A stretch of 64,000 bases of DNA from Alteromonas marina (GTDB taxonomy: Bacteria; Pseudomonadota; Gammaproteobacteria; Enterobacterales; Alteromonadaceae), in contig NZ_JWLW01000012.1 of NCBI RefSeq assembly GCF_000808575.1, positions 496,001-560,000 of the forward strand. Direction: 5' to 3'. Positions 63,660-64,000 of the stretch are shown in pieces (the first letter of the stretch is position 1; each line of letters opens with the position of its first letter). Below the pieces are notes generated by a model. The model searched no databases, had not been told where the DNA came from, and worked only from the letters and a program-made list of their open reading frames with translations. The position numbers were made by a program, and so were the translations under genes.

Positions 63660-63719
63660 CCAGCGATTATTACCCCTTACCGATAAATGACACGGGGCGA
63701 GTTTGCAATTCACAAAGCG

Positions 63720-64000
63720 CTACGTTGACGCTATTCCTTTTTGTTCAGCTTTGTTGTCTTTCGTGCACTGCGCTGACGACAACACACTTGCCGCGCCTTC
63801 TTGCGCCACATTGAGCGCAGTAATTGGGAACGGTATTACGATCCCCTCTTCATCAAACCGCTTTTTCAGCATTTTTATAAACGCACTTTTTATGAAAAAA
63901 CGATTAAAATACTCTCTGGTTCTCAGCATTATGGTCAAGTTAATGCTGGAATTATCAAAGGTGTGAAAAATGACGAAGGGTTGATAGGTTTTAACACCGT
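63720..64000 (-). CDS. MscS-family mechanosensitive channel, C-terminal part
   Basis: The frame is open from the window end to the TAG at 63,720, so this is the last 93 or so residues of a longer gene. QPFVIFHTFDNSSINLTIML and later FIKMLKKRFDEEGIVIPFPI are the conserved C-terminal cage segment of small-conductance mechanosensitive channels. The rest lies beyond position 64,000. The tail after IPFPI is longer than in E. coli MscS. Confidence 0.85.
   Translation of the reverse strand, partial: GVKTYQPFVIFHTFDNSSINLTIMLRTREYFNRFFIKSAFIKMLKKRFDEEGIVIPFPITALNVAQEGAASVLSSAQCTKDNKAEQKGIAST

Noticed and set aside
63703-63966. Plus-strand 87-codon ORF near the window end
   Set aside because: It is antisense to the MscS-like C-terminal region, whose protein sequence is clearly conserved.

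Overview
The window looks like chromosomal DNA of a marine gammaproteobacterium, most likely Alteromonas or a close relative. This rests on gene content and order: glnA-ntrBC, rraB, valS-holC-pepA next to divergent lptFG, a GlyGly-CTERM type protein, a TonB receptor and an HD-GYP protein. No database search was possible, so the genus is an inference.

Layout. Positions 1-32,434 are ordinary core chromosome. They hold nitrogen regulation (glnA with a sigma-54 promoter and NtrC sites, then ntrB-ntrC), signalling proteins (HPt/HD-GYP, PAS-GGDEF, hybrid kinase), plsC, rraB, an SPFH protein with an Arc-like partner, valS-holC-pepA, lptF-lptG, and an ECF-sigma/anti-sigma locus next to a TonB receptor and a DUF4331-lipoprotein-TPR-HupE gene run. 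Positions 32,467-61,467 are a composite genomic island of about 29 kb. Positions 61,515-64,000 return to chromosome: an MFS exporter, a small outer-membrane barrel and the C-terminal end of an MscS-like channel running off the window.

The island sits inside the anticodon loop of a tRNA-Leu(CAA) gene. The 5' half of that tRNA is at 32,435-32,474 and the matching 3' half at 61,468-61,514. They share the 8-bp core TTCAAAAT. The island carries its own complete tRNA-Leu(CAA) at 32,590-32,676, with promoter and terminator, which appears to replace the one it breaks. Inside are: (a) a Cas4/Dna2-like nuclease-helicase overlapping a 5-methylcytosine methyltransferase; (b) a module with a membrane-anchored Mrr-like nuclease, a NYN-LOTUS protein, a stand-alone RNase H1 N-terminal-type domain, DUF2787 and DUF6641 proteins, a double AAA+ ATPase and a Xer-like integrase; (c) a small Rep-encoding module bounded by two copies of an 18-bp palindrome; (d) a Septu system (ptuA-ptuB); (e) a four-gene operon with an ATPase-dead DnaB-like protein, a uracil-DNA-glycosylase-like protein and two paralogous nuclease-fold proteins; (f) a second integrase followed by a 40-aa gene and a large unknown gene; (g) an envelope operon with two lipoproteins, a small cysteine-rich protein, a membrane protein and a collagen-like exported protein.

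The best candidates for undescribed biology are the operon at 50,596-53,871, the nuclease-helicase/methyltransferase pair at 32,901-38,064, the tRNA-replacing island end, and the palindrome-bounded Rep module next to an integrase.
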